From assembly GCF_046630445.1 (NCBI RefSeq), contig NC_092333.1, positions 2,256,001-2,320,000 on the forward strand: DNA of 64,000 nt, given 5' to 3'. A program made the position numbers and the translations under genes. Of the stretch, positions 11,911 through 23,200 are shown piece after piece (positions within the stretch are counted from its first letter, which is position 1; the number at the start of each line of letters is the position of its first letter). Source of the DNA: Rutidosis leptorrhynchoides. Its lineage: Eukaryota > Streptophyta > Magnoliopsida > Asterales > Asteraceae. The notes under the pieces were generated by a model. The model made no database searches. It was not told the DNA's origin and saw nothing but the letters and a program-made list of their open reading frames with translations.

Positions 11911-12363
11911 TATTGTATTATTTATTTTATACTCCATTTTTAATTATATTTTATCACATCACTCAAAATCTTTTCGCTCGCTCAACTTTTTAACATTCAC
12001 CACTATTTAACTTCATTATTACGTCATAGTAAAAAATCTATTTATTCACTCAGTGACTACACCTCAACATCATGATAGAAATAGTCTTAAGACCATAGTT
12101 ATCTTTTTTAAGAAAGTATTTAAGGCAAGATTAGATAATTATTGTATTATTTAGTTTATACTCCATTTTTAATTATATTTTATCATATCACTCAAAATCT
12201 TTTCACTCGTTCAAATTTTTAACATTCACTACTATTTAACTTCATTATCACGCTATAGTAAAAAATCTACTTATTCACTCAAGTGACTACACCTCAGGAT
12301 AGAAATAGTCTTAAGACTATAGTTATCTTTTTTTAAGAAAGTATTTAAGGCAAGATTAGATAA
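11911..12363. repeat. Tandem duplication, two units of about 225 bp
   Basis: Unit 1 (11911-12138) and unit 2 (12140-12363) both run from TATTGTATTATTTA to TAAGGCAAGATTAGATAA with scattered differences, such as a short deletion around the CATCATGATAG stretch. The sequence is non-coding and AT-rich. The unit may derive from a small inverted-repeat element, but no ends are clear. Confidence 0.85.
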
Positions 12364-12639
12364 ATTGTAGGAGCAATTTTTGGTATAATAATTTTTATTT
12401 CAAATTAAAATAAAATTAAATTAAATAAGCATGTTCATATGAGAAAGAGCGTTGATGGTCGGTGCGACTTGCAGACTTTCCCATGCACTACGCTATTAAT
12501 AACTCCACTAATTAAAACTTGCCACGTGGAACAATCATGGCCTACCTTTGCCGACGCTACTGTGTTTTGCATCCTTCTAATTTAACGTCTTTACATAAAG
12601 CACCCTCTCTTGAAATACCCTTTTCATTTAGGAAGTTGA

Positions 12640-12804
12640 TCCGTACACCACCTTATTTTTGTCATACACCACCAAAACAATTATTTGGACATTTCTACCC
12701 TTCCTTTGAGAAGTTAAGGGGAGTTGGTGGTGAATAAAAGGAAAGGTAAAAATGTCCAAATAATTATTTTGATGGTGTATGGCAAAAATAAGGTGGTGTA
12801 CGGA
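12640..12804. mobile_element. Foldback MITE with TIRs of about 60 bp
   Basis: The left arm begins TCCGTACACCACCTTATTTT and the right arm ends with its near-perfect reverse complement, pairing over roughly 60 bp down to GGACATTTTTACC. The whole element is about 165 bp, so it could form a long hairpin. I could not identify a target duplication, so the superfamily is open. Confidence 0.75.
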
Positions 12805-12827
12805 CCACCCCCATTAAGTAAGTTTGA

Positions 12828-12952
12828 GTACAATTTTTTATATATATCTTCCTAAATACCCGTTTGAGTAGTAAGTTGAACACATTAGTACAATTTTTTA
12901 TATATATCTTCCTAAATACCCGTTTGAGTAGTAAGTTTGAACACATTAGTAA
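12828..12952. repeat. Tandem repeat, two copies of a 60-bp unit
   Basis: The unit starting AGTACAATTTTTTATATATA repeats with a 60-bp period (12831 and 12891 mark equivalent bases). The second copy is nearly identical, with one inserted T. Confidence 0.9.
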
Positions 12953-12959
12953 AATTTTA

Positions 12960-14544
12960 GGGAAAATTAATTGAAAATGCATTGAACTTTCACCAAATTC
13001 CTATTGTATGTATTCAACTTTAAAATCTCCTATTGTATGCATTCAACTATTAAATTTTTTCTATTGTATGCATTTAACCTATAATAGCAGATAACCTTCC
13101 AGGTCATCTCTATTTCATTTCTACAAATTTATATTTTTAGTCCCTCTTATTTGTAAATCCTAATTTCATTGGTCCTCTTCATCACTGATTCATCTTCATT
13201 CTTCATTCTTCATTCTTCATTCTTCATCATCAATAAAAAATAAAAATAAAAAATAGCTTTCAATTGCAGTAGCTTTCAAATTGCAACTTAAAATTAGAAT
13301 TGTAATTGAAAACAAAAATATGACGGTAGCTTCCAACCAATTGCTTCCAGTTGCAATTGAAATTGAAAACATATGTGACAGTAGCTTCCAATTGCAATTG
13401 AAAACATATGTTAGCATCAATCAAAAAATTACTACTATTAATTTTTTAGAATATTCGGACGTGTTAATGAATTCATGTCTTATTCTACAAACAAAAGTCT
13501 ATTGAGCACAAGCAATACTTCAACTAATTGACTTATATTTATAATGATCTCAATCAAAGTTTGTTGAAAGGGAGCAAAGCCACTACCCAAAAACCATTTA
13601 TATTACCATCGCCTACCCCGATAAGTATCTACCTCCAACGAAATCGTTTATAACAGAACGTTTATAATTGAACGAAATCAAATCGGGATTAGTGACAGTG
13701 AACCGAAAATGGGTTTCAGATCTGAAAAATGGCTGTTGAGATTTCAGATCTAGAAAATAGCAACCGGAGTTAAGACGCCATTAATCGTCGATTACTAATT
13801 TGCTCCGGCGACACCGTAGATCTGAACGACGAAGGATACACTTACACGTTCAACAACAATTTGAGAACCTCTAGACACAAAAAATCGTTACTAAGCAGTT
13901 GGAATGAAATGATGGGAGAAAAACAAGCAAACCCAATTTTAAATACAGTAACTCACGATGTTCTTATGATTAACATATACATATCTGAAGCTCTTCGCCA
14001 TTTATTTTTGGGTTGTTTGTAATTTGATAATTTGCAAGTTAAATTAAATTAAGTTAAATTATATTGCTTACTTTGAGATGCATAATTAAATTGATAATAA
14101 TAATAGTAGTGGATATAATATATAATATGGTTTGTGATGGTGGTAACTAGACAGTGATCAAGTGGTGGTGGATGACGGTTAAAGTGAGGTGGTGGTGGAT
14201 GAAGAATTTTAGGTTTTTGATCTGGGTGTTTGATTTTGTGGAGGGTTCTTAAAAATTGTTGAAAGGTGTTCTTGAAAGATGTTTTTGAACAAAGAAGTTT
14301 GAGTTGAACAAAGTGGTGGGTTGAAGTAAGGAGACTTGTAACATAAATAACTAACGGTCGTTAAGTTGACGGATCAACCGTGTCAAAAAATTAACGTTAT
14401 TAACCTGTTACCTGATGCATAAGTCATCGCTTGCATACAATAGTACATATTTAAAAATTGAATGCATACAATAGAAGATCTGAAAGATGGATGCATACAA
14501 TAGGAATTTAGTGAAAGTTCAATACATTTTGAAACAATTTTCCC
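12960..14544. mobile_element. Non-autonomous Mutator-like element
   Basis: The ends are inverted repeats of about 50 bp. The left begins GGGAAAATTAATTGAAAATG and the right, read inward, begins GGGAAAATTGTTTCAAAATG; both continue through a GTTCAA-related part into TCCTATTGTATG. The flanks are 9-bp repeats AAAATTTTA (12951-12959) and ACAATTTTA (14545-14553) with one mismatch, the duplication size of Mutator-like elements. The 1.6-kb interior encodes no transposase. It contains CTTCATT repeats, several copies of a CAATTGCAATTGAAA motif, and a more GC-balanced stretch at 13640-13920 that could be captured host sequence. Confidence 0.8.
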
Positions 14545-14553
14545 ACAATTTTA

Positions 14554-14963
14554 ACATGATAATGAATTGTACGGAGTATAAAACCCTCATATATCATGTT
14601 ACTCGAAATCAAGTTTTGGCCTAAGCATTGTTACACTTTCATCTCTTACAAGATCGTTATCGACGCTACAACTGTCATGGCCACCTTAAATGATTTGGTT
14701 TTTGGTCGACCCATTTATGTGGGTTGGCTAACACGCAATTCATGTGGTTCGAGCTCCAGCAGAACGAATCCTCCTCATATATATTACCAAATCGAGTGGT
14801 GATAATGTAGTATGTGAATATGATTAACAAAGAAATAACCCGCGGTAAATTGATCACCACATGACGAAACACATATTCACGACCACGAACCAAACAATAC
14901 CCACGACAAAGGACCAAGATGCGAAGATCCACCCGCTACACATAAATTAATGAAGCCACCACC
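14554..14963. other. Spacer before the chromovirus, nothing recognised
   Basis: About 400 bp of unique-looking sequence. Short open frames occur on both strands without similarity that I recognise. Confidence 0.4.
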
Positions 14964-14968
14964 CAAGA

Positions 14969-17900
14969 TGTAGTGACCCGAACTTTTCCATGTTTATATA
15001 TATTAATTGAGATTGATATTTACATGATTAAATGTTTCCAACATGTTAAGCAATCAAACTTGTTAAGACTTGATTAATTGAAATAGGTTTCATATAGACA
15101 ATTGACCACCCAAGTTGACCGGTGATTCACGAACGTTAAAACTTGTAAAAACTATATGATGACATATATATGGTTATATATATAGTTAACATGATATTAT
15201 GATAAGTAAACATATCATTAATTATATTAACAATGAACTACATATGTAAAAACAAGACTACTAACTTAATGATTTTGAAACGAGACATATATGTAACGAT
15301 TATCGTTGTAACGACATTTAATGTATATATATCATATTAAGAGATATTCGTACATCATAATATCATGATAATATAATAATTTAAAATCTCTTTTGATATT
15401 ATAAACATTGGGTTAACAACATTTAACAAGATCGTTAACCTAAAGGTTTCAAAACAACATTTACATGTAACGACTAACGATGACTTAACGACTCAGTTAA
15501 AATGTATATACATGTAGTGTTTTAATATGTATTCATACACTTTTGAAAGACTTCAAGACACTTATCAAAATACTTCTACTTAACAAAAATGCTTACAATT
15601 ACATCCTCGTTCAGTTTCATCAACAATTCTACTCGTATGCACCCGTATTCGTACTCGTACAATACACAGCTTTTAGATGTATGTACTATTGGTATATACA
15701 CTCCAATGATCAGCTCTTAGCAGCCCATGTGAGTCACCTAACACATGTGGGAACCATCATTTGGCAACTAGCAAGAAATATCTCATAAAATTACAAAAAT
15801 ATGAGTAATCATTCATGACTTATTTACATGAAAACAAAATTACATATCCTTTATATCTAATCCATACACCAACGACCAAAAACACCTACAAACACTTTCA
15901 TTCTTCAATTTTCTTCATCTAATTGATCTCTCTCAAGTTCTATCTTCAAGTTCTAAGTGTTCTTCATATATTCTACAAGTTCTAGTTACATAAAATCAAG
16001 AATACTTTCAAGTTTGCTAGCTCACTTTCAATCTTGTAAGGTGATCATCCAACCTCAAGAAATCTTTGTTTCTTACAGTAGGTTATCATTCTAATACAAG
16101 GTAATAATCATATTCAAACTTTGGTTCAATTTCTATAACTATAACAATCTTATTTCAAGTGATGATCTTACTTGAACTTGTTTTCGTGTCATGATTCTGC
16201 TTCAAGAACTTCGAGCCATCCAAGGATCCGTTGAAGCTAGATCCATTTTTCTCTTTTCCAGTAGGTTTATCCAAGGAACTTAAGGTAGTAATGATGTTCA
16301 TAACATCATTCGATTCATACATATAAAGCTATCTTATTCGAAGATTTAAACTTGTAATCACTAGAACATAGTTTAGTTAATTCTAAACTTGTTCGCAAAT
16401 AAAAGTTAATCCTTCTAACTTGACTTTTAAAATCAACTAAACACATGTTCTATATCTATATGATATGCTAACTTAATGATTTAAAACCTGGAAACACGAA
16501 AAACACCGTAAAACCGGATTTACGCCGTCGTAGTAACACCGCGGGCTGTTTTGGGTTAGTTAATTAAAAACTATGATAAACTTTGATTTAAAAGTTGTTA
16601 TTATGAGAAAATGATTTTTATTATGAACATGAAACTATATCCAAAAATTATGGTTAAACTCAAAGTGGAAGTATGTTTTCTAAAATGGTCATCTAGACGT
16701 CGTTCTTTCGACTGAAATGACTACCTTTACAAAAATGACTTGTAACTTATTTTTCCGACTATAAACCTATACTTTTTCTGTTTAGATTCATAAAATAGGG
16801 TTCAATATGAAACCATAGCAATTTGATTCACTCAAAACGGATTTAAAATGAAGAAGTTATGGGTAAAACAAGATTGGATAATTTTTCTCATTTTAGCTAC
16901 GTGAAAATTGGTAACAAATCTATTCCAACCATAACTTAATCAACTTGTATTGTATATTATGTAATCTTGAGATACCATAGACACGTATACAATATTTCGA
17001 CCTATCATGTCGACACATCTATATATATTTCGGAACAACCATAGACACTCTATATGTGAATGTTGGAGTTAGCTATACAGGGTTGAGGTTGATTCCAAAA
17101 TATATATAGTTTGAGTTGTGATCAATACTGAGATACGTATACACTAGGTCGTGGATTGATTTAAGATAATATTTATCGATTTATTTCTGTACATCTAACT
17201 GTGGACAACTAGTTGTAGGTTACTAACGAGGACAGCTGACTTAATAAACTTAAAACATCAAAATATATTAAAAGTGTTGTAAATATATTTTGAACATACT
17301 TTGATATATATGTATATATTGTTATAGGTTCGTGAATCAACCAGTGGCCAAGTCTTACTTCCCTACGAAGTAAAAATCTGTGAAAGTGAGTTATAGTCCC
17401 ACTTTTAAAATCTAATATTTTTGGGATGAGAATACATGCAGGTTTTATAAATGATTTACAAAATAGACACAAGTACGTGAAACTACATTCTATGGTTGAA
17501 TTATCGAAATCGAATATGCCCCTTTTTATTAAGTCTGGTAATCTAAGAATTAGGGAACAGACACCCTAATTGACGCGAATCCTAAAGATAGATCTATCGG
17601 GCCTAACAAGCACCATCCAAAGTACCGGATGCTTTAGTACTTCGAAATTTATATCATATCCGAAGGGTGTCCCGGAATGATGGGGATATTCTTATATATG
17701 CATCTTGTTAATGTCGGTTACCAGGTGTTCACCATATGAATGATTTTTATCTCTATGTATGGGATGTGTATTGAAATATGAAATCTTGTGGTCTATTATT
17801 ATGATTTGATATATATAGGTTAAACCTATAACTCACCAACATTTTTGTTGACGTTTTAAGCATGTTTATTCTCAGGTGATTATTAAGAGCTTCCGCTGTC

Positions 17901-18220
17901 GCATACTTAAATAAGGACAAGATTTGGAGTCCATGCTTGTATGATATTGTGTAAAAACTGCATTCAAGAAACTTATTTTGTTGTAACATATTTGTATTGT
18001 AAACCATTATGTAATGGTCGCGTGTAAACAGGATATTTTAGATTATCATTATTTGATAATCTACGTAAAGCTTTTTAAAACCTTTATCTATGAAATAAAG
18101 GTTATGGTTTGTTTCAAAAATGAATGCAGTCTTTGAAAAATGTCTCATATAGAGGTCAAAACCTCGCAACGAAATCAATTAATATGGAACGTTTTTAATC
18201 AATAAGAACGGGACATTTCA
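14969..18220 (+). repeat. 5' LTR of the chromovirus
   Basis: It begins TGTAGTGACCCGAAC and ends GGGACATTTCA, the TG...CA ends of an LTR. It is nearly identical to 24805-28052. Short open frames inside it (for example 15543-15788 and minus-strand 17209-17472 and 17753-18007) recur in the other copies only because the LTRs are nearly identical. Confidence 0.95.
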
Positions 18221-18238
18221 GTTGGTATCCGAGCGTTG
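18221..18238 (+). other. Primer-binding site, initiator Met tRNA type
   Basis: GTTGGTATCCGAGCGTTGG-like sequence directly follows the LTR end. It is close to the TGGTATCAGAGC site complementary to plant initiator methionine tRNA. Confidence 0.85.
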
Positions 18239-18429
18239 GTCTTAGAGAACCAGAATTTTGCATTAGTGTGTCTTATCGAGTTTGTTAGGATGCATTAGTG
18301 AGTCTGGACTTCGACCGTGTTTACTTGAAAAATGATTGCTTAACAAATTTTGTTGGAAACTATATATTTTTAACATGTGAATATTATGTGATATATTAAT
18401 CTCTTAACGCGTTTGATATTATGTGATAG

Positions 18430-18735
18430 ATGTCTACCTCTAGAACAAGTCCCATTGACTCACCTAATAATAATGAAGAGTCAAATGTAAATTGGAATGA
18501 TTCGTGGACTGATTCACAAGTTCCCGAAGAGGAACCGGAAGAAGAGTCGGAACCGAAAGAAGAATCGGAACCGGAAGAAGAATCGGAACCGGATGAAGAA
18601 ATAGAATCGGTGGGGGAAATAATAAAACGGTTAAGTAAAAGAAAATCCTCAACCAACCGACCAAGGTTAATTATGGTCAATGGTGTTTCCGCCAAGGAAG
18701 AAAAAATATTGGGAGGATTACCAATTCTCCGATGA
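18430..18735 (+). CDS. Acidic Glu/Ser/Pro-repeat open frame in the chromovirus leader
   Basis: This is a 101-residue frame starting about 200 bp after the primer site. It begins MSTSRTSPIDSPNNNEE and then has several tandem EEESEP/KEESEP units (about residues 33-57), followed by a basic tail with RLSKRKS. The composition is that of a disordered acidic protein and I recognise no domain. It overlaps a second acidic frame (18680-19045). Whether it is translated is unknown; its position before the F-box gene makes it part of an extra leader block that chromoviruses do not usually have. Confidence 0.45.
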   Translation: MSTSRTSPIDSPNNNEESNVNWNDSWTDSQVPEEEPEEESEPKEESEPEEESEPDEEIESVGEIIKRLSKRKSSTNRPRLIMVNGVSAKEEKILGGLPILR

Positions 18736-19045
18736 ATCGGATTCCGACGAGAATTCCGATGATGTTATAGAAATTACCCCAACTGAATTTAAAAAGGCAA
18801 AAGAAAATAATAAGGGAAAGGGCATAAAAATAGAGAAATCTAATTCCAACCCCGTTGAACTTTATATGTATCGTCAACCCCCGAAGTCCTTAAGTTGTAA
18901 CAATGACCCGGGAACCTCTAAACCACCAGGTTTTTCTAAACCAATGTGGATCACGACGGCTCGTATTAGGGGAACATCATATATCCCTAGAAACTTGGCA
19001 AAACGAACCAAAACCGAAGAAGAAGAAACGAGCGAGTCGGAATAA
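18680..19045 (+). CDS. Second acidic/basic open frame in the chromovirus leader
   Basis: This 121-residue frame starts MVFPPRKKKYWEDYQF, continues with an acidic DESDSDENSDD patch, a Lys-rich middle, and ends RTKTEEEETSESE. There is no recognised domain. The mix of charged, low-complexity parts with a short conserved-looking core (PKSLSCN, KPMWITTARIRGTSYIPRNL) suggests a real coding history rather than chance. It precedes the F-box gene by about 135 bp. Function unknown. Confidence 0.45.
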   Translation: MVFPPRKKKYWEDYQFSDESDSDENSDDVIEITPTEFKKAKENNKGKGIKIEKSNSNPVELYMYRQPPKSLSCNNDPGTSKPPGFSKPMWITTARIRGTSYIPRNLAKRTKTEEEETSESE

Positions 19046-19181
19046 GATAGTTGTATTCGTGTGGTGTAATATATGTAATATAGTGTGCTTATGCTTTATG
19101 ATATATGTAAAAATTGCTTGTATTAATAAGTATTTTTTTATGAATCTAACTCTTGTCTATTTTACAGTTTAAAAACACAAT

Positions 19182-19865
19182 ATGGATAGACAACCCAATA
19201 TTTTAAGAGACCTACCCGGAGACATGATTGATGAAATCTTGTCTAGAGTCGGTCAGAATTCCTCGGCACAACTATTTAAGGCGAGATCAGTTTGTAAGAT
19301 ATTCGAAGAATGTTCCAAGAATGTCTTGGTTTATAAGAGACTTTCGTTTGAAAGATGGGGGATATCACATTGGGAAACCCATAAGTTACGATGTGTTTAC
19401 TTTGACGCATATATTGCGAGGAACCCAAATGCTATTTTACGCAATGGGTTAAGAAATTATTTTGACTCAATGTATCCGAATATAGGACTTCATGATTTAG
19501 AAAAAGCGGCTAACATGCATCATAAAGAAGCATGCTATGCTTACGGGTTAGTAATGTTTGCTTATCACCAAAGTGAGAAAAAGAACATCGGGCTACAGCT
19601 ATTAAACAAAACGTTTCCACAAGTGACGGAGTCGGTAATTGGGGTAAGAAATGAGGTTTTTAGATTGTTATGGGACTGTTGGACATTACGTAACCCTCGT
19701 CCCTTTGACGACGTTACAACACGCTGTCTTATCAACGGCCATAACGGTTATGTTCCACAAGACCAAGGATGGGAAGTAATCCTAGTAAAACCAGAATGCA
19801 TGACTTGTTTCTGGACGTATGAATTACGTGTCTTTATTGCCTTTGCTGAACGACTTGTGTACTAG
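19182..19865 (+). CDS. F-box protein gene carried inside the chromovirus
   Basis: The 227-residue uninterrupted protein has an N-terminal F-box at about residues 6-50 (LRDLPGDMIDEILSRVG, then an FKARSVCKIFEECS segment). A helical middle part follows (NAILRNGLRNYF...DLEKAANMHHKEACYAYGL...GLQLLNK), which resembles Sel1-like repeats. This layout, with a Cys- and Trp-containing end (CMTCFWTYELRVF), matches plant F-box proteins of the At2g35280/At1g67623 kind. Such proteins bind SKP1 and give SCF ubiquitin ligases their substrate choice. The gene lies between the primer site and gag in the sense orientation, preceded by a TTTTACAG acceptor-like sequence. It is probably a captured host gene. Its role in the element is unknown; interference with host protein turnover is only a guess. 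Confidence 0.8.
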   Translation: MDRQPNILRDLPGDMIDEILSRVGQNSSAQLFKARSVCKIFEECSKNVLVYKRLSFERWGISHWETHKLRCVYFDAYIARNPNAILRNGLRNYFDSMYPNIGLHDLEKAANMHHKEACYAYGLVMFAYHQSEKKNIGLQLLNKTFPQVTESVIGVRNEVFRLLWDCWTLRNPRPFDDVTTRCLINGHNGYVPQDQGWEVILVKPECMTCFWTYELRVFIAFAERLVY

Positions 19866-20057
19866 CTAGAATTATCTTCACAACTATCTTGTATCAAAGT
19901 TATTGTGTGCTATATTTCATGCTTTATGTAAAATAAGCGGTATTGTAAGTTTGTAAAATATTGTGTAAAAGTTTGAACGCGAAATATTATTATAACCAGT
20001 TTTTCATATAGAATTGTAGTAGTTGAATTGTATATTAGCTACTAAGTATGAACTTAA

Positions 20058-20074
20058 CGGGTAGGTACTACCCG
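20058..20074 (+). promoter_or_regulatory. Hairpin motif CGGGTAGGTACTACCCG before gag
   Basis: The arms CGGGTA and TACCCG enclose a GGTAC loop about 130 bp before the gag start. The same 17-base design recurs on the minus strand at 60381-60397 in the related element. The core TTAAC(G/T)GGTAGGTAC is also present next to the 3' LTR of both elements. The role is unknown; a leader RNA structure or a priming-related signal is possible. Confidence 0.5.
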
Positions 20075-20206
20075 AATTTAAACTTATAAAACGCTAATAT
20101 GAAGAAAAAGCTTTTATAAATGAGTTCATATTATGCTATGAAATACTATTAACTACTCTTAATATTCTGTATGATTAACTTGTTCCATTTAACTATTTTG
20201 AAGGAA

Positions 20207-23200
20207 ATGGCACCGACTACTCGACACACCGTGAATATGAATGAAGAGGAATTCCGTACTTTTCTAGCTTCAAACATAGCCGCAGTACAGGCTGCGCTAC
20301 ATACCAACAATAACATTGGATCTAGCAGTACAGGAAATCGTATAGGATGCACCTACAAAGAATTCACTGCCTGCAAACCTTTGGAATTTGATGGAACCGA
20401 AGGACCGATCGGATTGAAACGGTGGACCGAGAAGGTTGAATCGGTGTTTGCTATAAGTAAGTGTACTGAAGAGGACAAAGTGAAGTACGCTACGCATACC
20501 TTCACAGGTTCTGCGTTAACATGGTGGAATACCTATCTAGAGCAAGTGGGACAAGATGATGCGTACGCACTACCGTGGTCAGCATTCAAGCACTTGATGA
20601 ACGAGAAGTACCATCCCAGAACCGAGGTCAATAAGCTCAAGACAGAACTTAGAGGGTTACGAACCCAAGGATTTGATATTACCACGTACGAAAGACGATT
20701 CACAGAATTGTGCCTATTGTGTCCGGGAGCGTTCGAAGATGAGGAAGAGAAGATCGACGCGTTTGTGAAAGGATTACCGGAAAGAATCCAAGAAGATATA
20801 AGTTCACACGAGCCCGCCTCCATACAACAGGCATGTAGAATGGCTCACAAACTAGTGAACCAGATTGAAGAAAGAATTAAAGAACAGACTGCTGAAGAGG
20901 CCAATGTGAAGCAAGTCAAAAGAAAGTGGGAGGAAAACGGTGATAAGAATCGCCAATACAGCAACAACAGCAATTACAACAATAATCGCAACAATTATCC
21001 CAACAATCGCAACTACAACAAATGGCCCAACAACAACAACAACAACAACAACAGCAACTACAACAATCATCCCAACAACAATAATAACCGCAACAGCAAC
21101 AACAATCAGAAGCAGCTATGCCAAAGGTGTGAAAAGTATCACTCGGGGTTCTGCACCAAATTTTGCAACAAGTGTAAAAGAAATGGTCATAGCGCGGCGA
21201 AGTGTGAGGTCTACGGACCAGGGGTTAATAGAACGAAAGGAACAAATGGTGTCGGAACGAGTAATGGCGGAGCAAGTAGTGTCGGAGCAAGTTATGCCAA
21301 TGTAGTTTGTTATAAATGTGGAAAACCGGGCCACATTATTAGAAATTGCCCGAACCAGGAGAACACGAATGGACAAGGCCGCGGAAGAGTTTTCAATATT
21401 AATGCGGCAGAGGCACAGGAAGACCCGGAGCTTGTTACGGGTACGTTTCTTATTGACAATAAATCTGCTTACGTTTTATTTGATTCGGGTGCGGATAGAA
21501 GCTATATGAGTAGAGATTTTTGTGCTAAATTAAGTTGTCCATTGACGCCTTTGGATAGTAAATTTTTACTCGAATTAGCAAATGGTAAATTAATTTCAGC
21601 AGATAATATATGTCGGAATCGAGAAATTAAACTGGTTAGCGAAACATTTAAGATTGATTTGATACCAGTAGAGTTAGGGAGTTTTGATGTGATAATCGGT
21701 ATGGACTGGTTGAAAGAAGTGAAAGCAGAGATCGTTTGTTACAAAAATGCAATTCGCATTATACGAGAAAAAGGAAAACCTTTAATGGTGTACGGAGAAA
21801 AGGGCAACACGAAGCTACATCTTATTAGTAATTTGAAGGCACAAAAACTAATAATAAAAGGTTGCTATGCTGTTCTAGCACACGTCGAGAAAGTACAAAC
21901 TGAAGAAAAGAGCATCAATGATGTTCCCATTGCAAAAGAATTTCCCGATGTATTTCCGAAAGAATTGCCGGGATTACCCCCACATCGATCCGTTGAATTT
22001 CAAATAGATCTTGTACCAGGAGCTGCACCAATAGCTCGTGCTCCTTACAGACTCGCACCCAGCGAGATGAAAGAACTACAAAGCCAATTACAAGAACTTT
22101 TAGAGCGTGGTTTCATTCGACCAAGCACATCACCGTGGGGAGCTCCTGTTTTGTTTGTCAAGAAGAAAGATGGTACATTCAGGTTGTGTATCGACTACCG
22201 AGAGTTGAACAAACTTACCATCAAGAACCGCTACCCACTACCGAGAATCGACGACTTATTTGATCAACTACAAGGCTCGTCTGTTTATTCAAAGATTGAC
22301 TTACGTTCCGGGTATCATCAAATGCGGGTGAAAGAAGATGATATTCCAAAGACTGCTTTCAGAACACGTTACGGTCATTACGAGTTTATGGTCATGCCGT
22401 TTGGTTTAACTAATGCACCAGCTGTGTTCATGGACCTTATAAACCGAGTGTGTGGACCATACCTTGACAAGTTTGTCATTGTTTTCATTGATGACATACT
22501 TATTTACTCAAAGAATGACCAAGAACACGGTGAACATTTGAGAAAGGTGTTAGAAGTATTGAGGAAGGAAGAATTGTACGCTAAGTTTTCAAAGTGTGCA
22601 TTTTGGTTGGAAGAAGTTCAATTCCTCGGTCACATAGTGAACAAAGAAGGTATTAAGGTGGATCCGGCAAAGATAGAAACTGTTGAAAAGTGGGAAACCC
22701 CGAAAACTCCGAAACACATACGCCAGTTTTTAGGACTAGCTGGTTACTACAGAAGGTTCATCCAAGACTTTTCCAGAATAGCAAAACCCTTGACTGCATT
22801 AACGCATAAAGGGAAGAAATTTGAATGGAATGATGAACAAGAGAAAGCGTTTCAGTTATTGAAGAAAAAGCTAACTACGGCACCTATATTGTCATTGCCT
22901 GAAGGGAATGATGATTTTGTGATTTATTGTGACGCATCAAAGCAAGGTCTCGGTTGTGTATTAATGCAACGAACGAAGGTGATTGCTTATGCGTCTAGAC
23001 AATTGAAGATTCACGAACAAAATTATACGACGCATGATTTGGAATTAGGCGCAGTTGTTTTTGCATTAAAGACTTGGAGGCACTACTTATATGGGGTCAA
23101 AAGTATTATATATACCGACCACAAAAGTCTTCAACACATATTTAATCAGAAACAACTGAATATGAGGCAGCGTAGGTGGATTGAATTGTTGAATGATTAC

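Noticed and set aside
12511-12519. G-box GCCACGTGG as a promoter of a gene near 12519
   Set aside because: The short frame that follows runs into the foldback element and has no protein similarity.
12828-12952. CRISPR-like direct repeats
   Set aside because: Two contiguous copies without spacers in a plant genome; an ordinary tandem duplication.
15543-15788. 77-81-codon frame repeated at 2159-2392 (minus) and partly in the 3' LTR
   Set aside because: It recurs only because the LTR copies are nearly identical; composition looks random and it disappears with small changes.
17209-18007. Minus-strand frames of 84-87 codons repeated at 27041-27839
   Set aside because: Same cause: identical LTR sequence on both ends of one element; no domain.
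20852-21305. Val-rich minus-strand and Thr-rich plus-strand frames opposite gag
   Set aside because: Shadow frames of the Asn-rich AAC repeat in gag.
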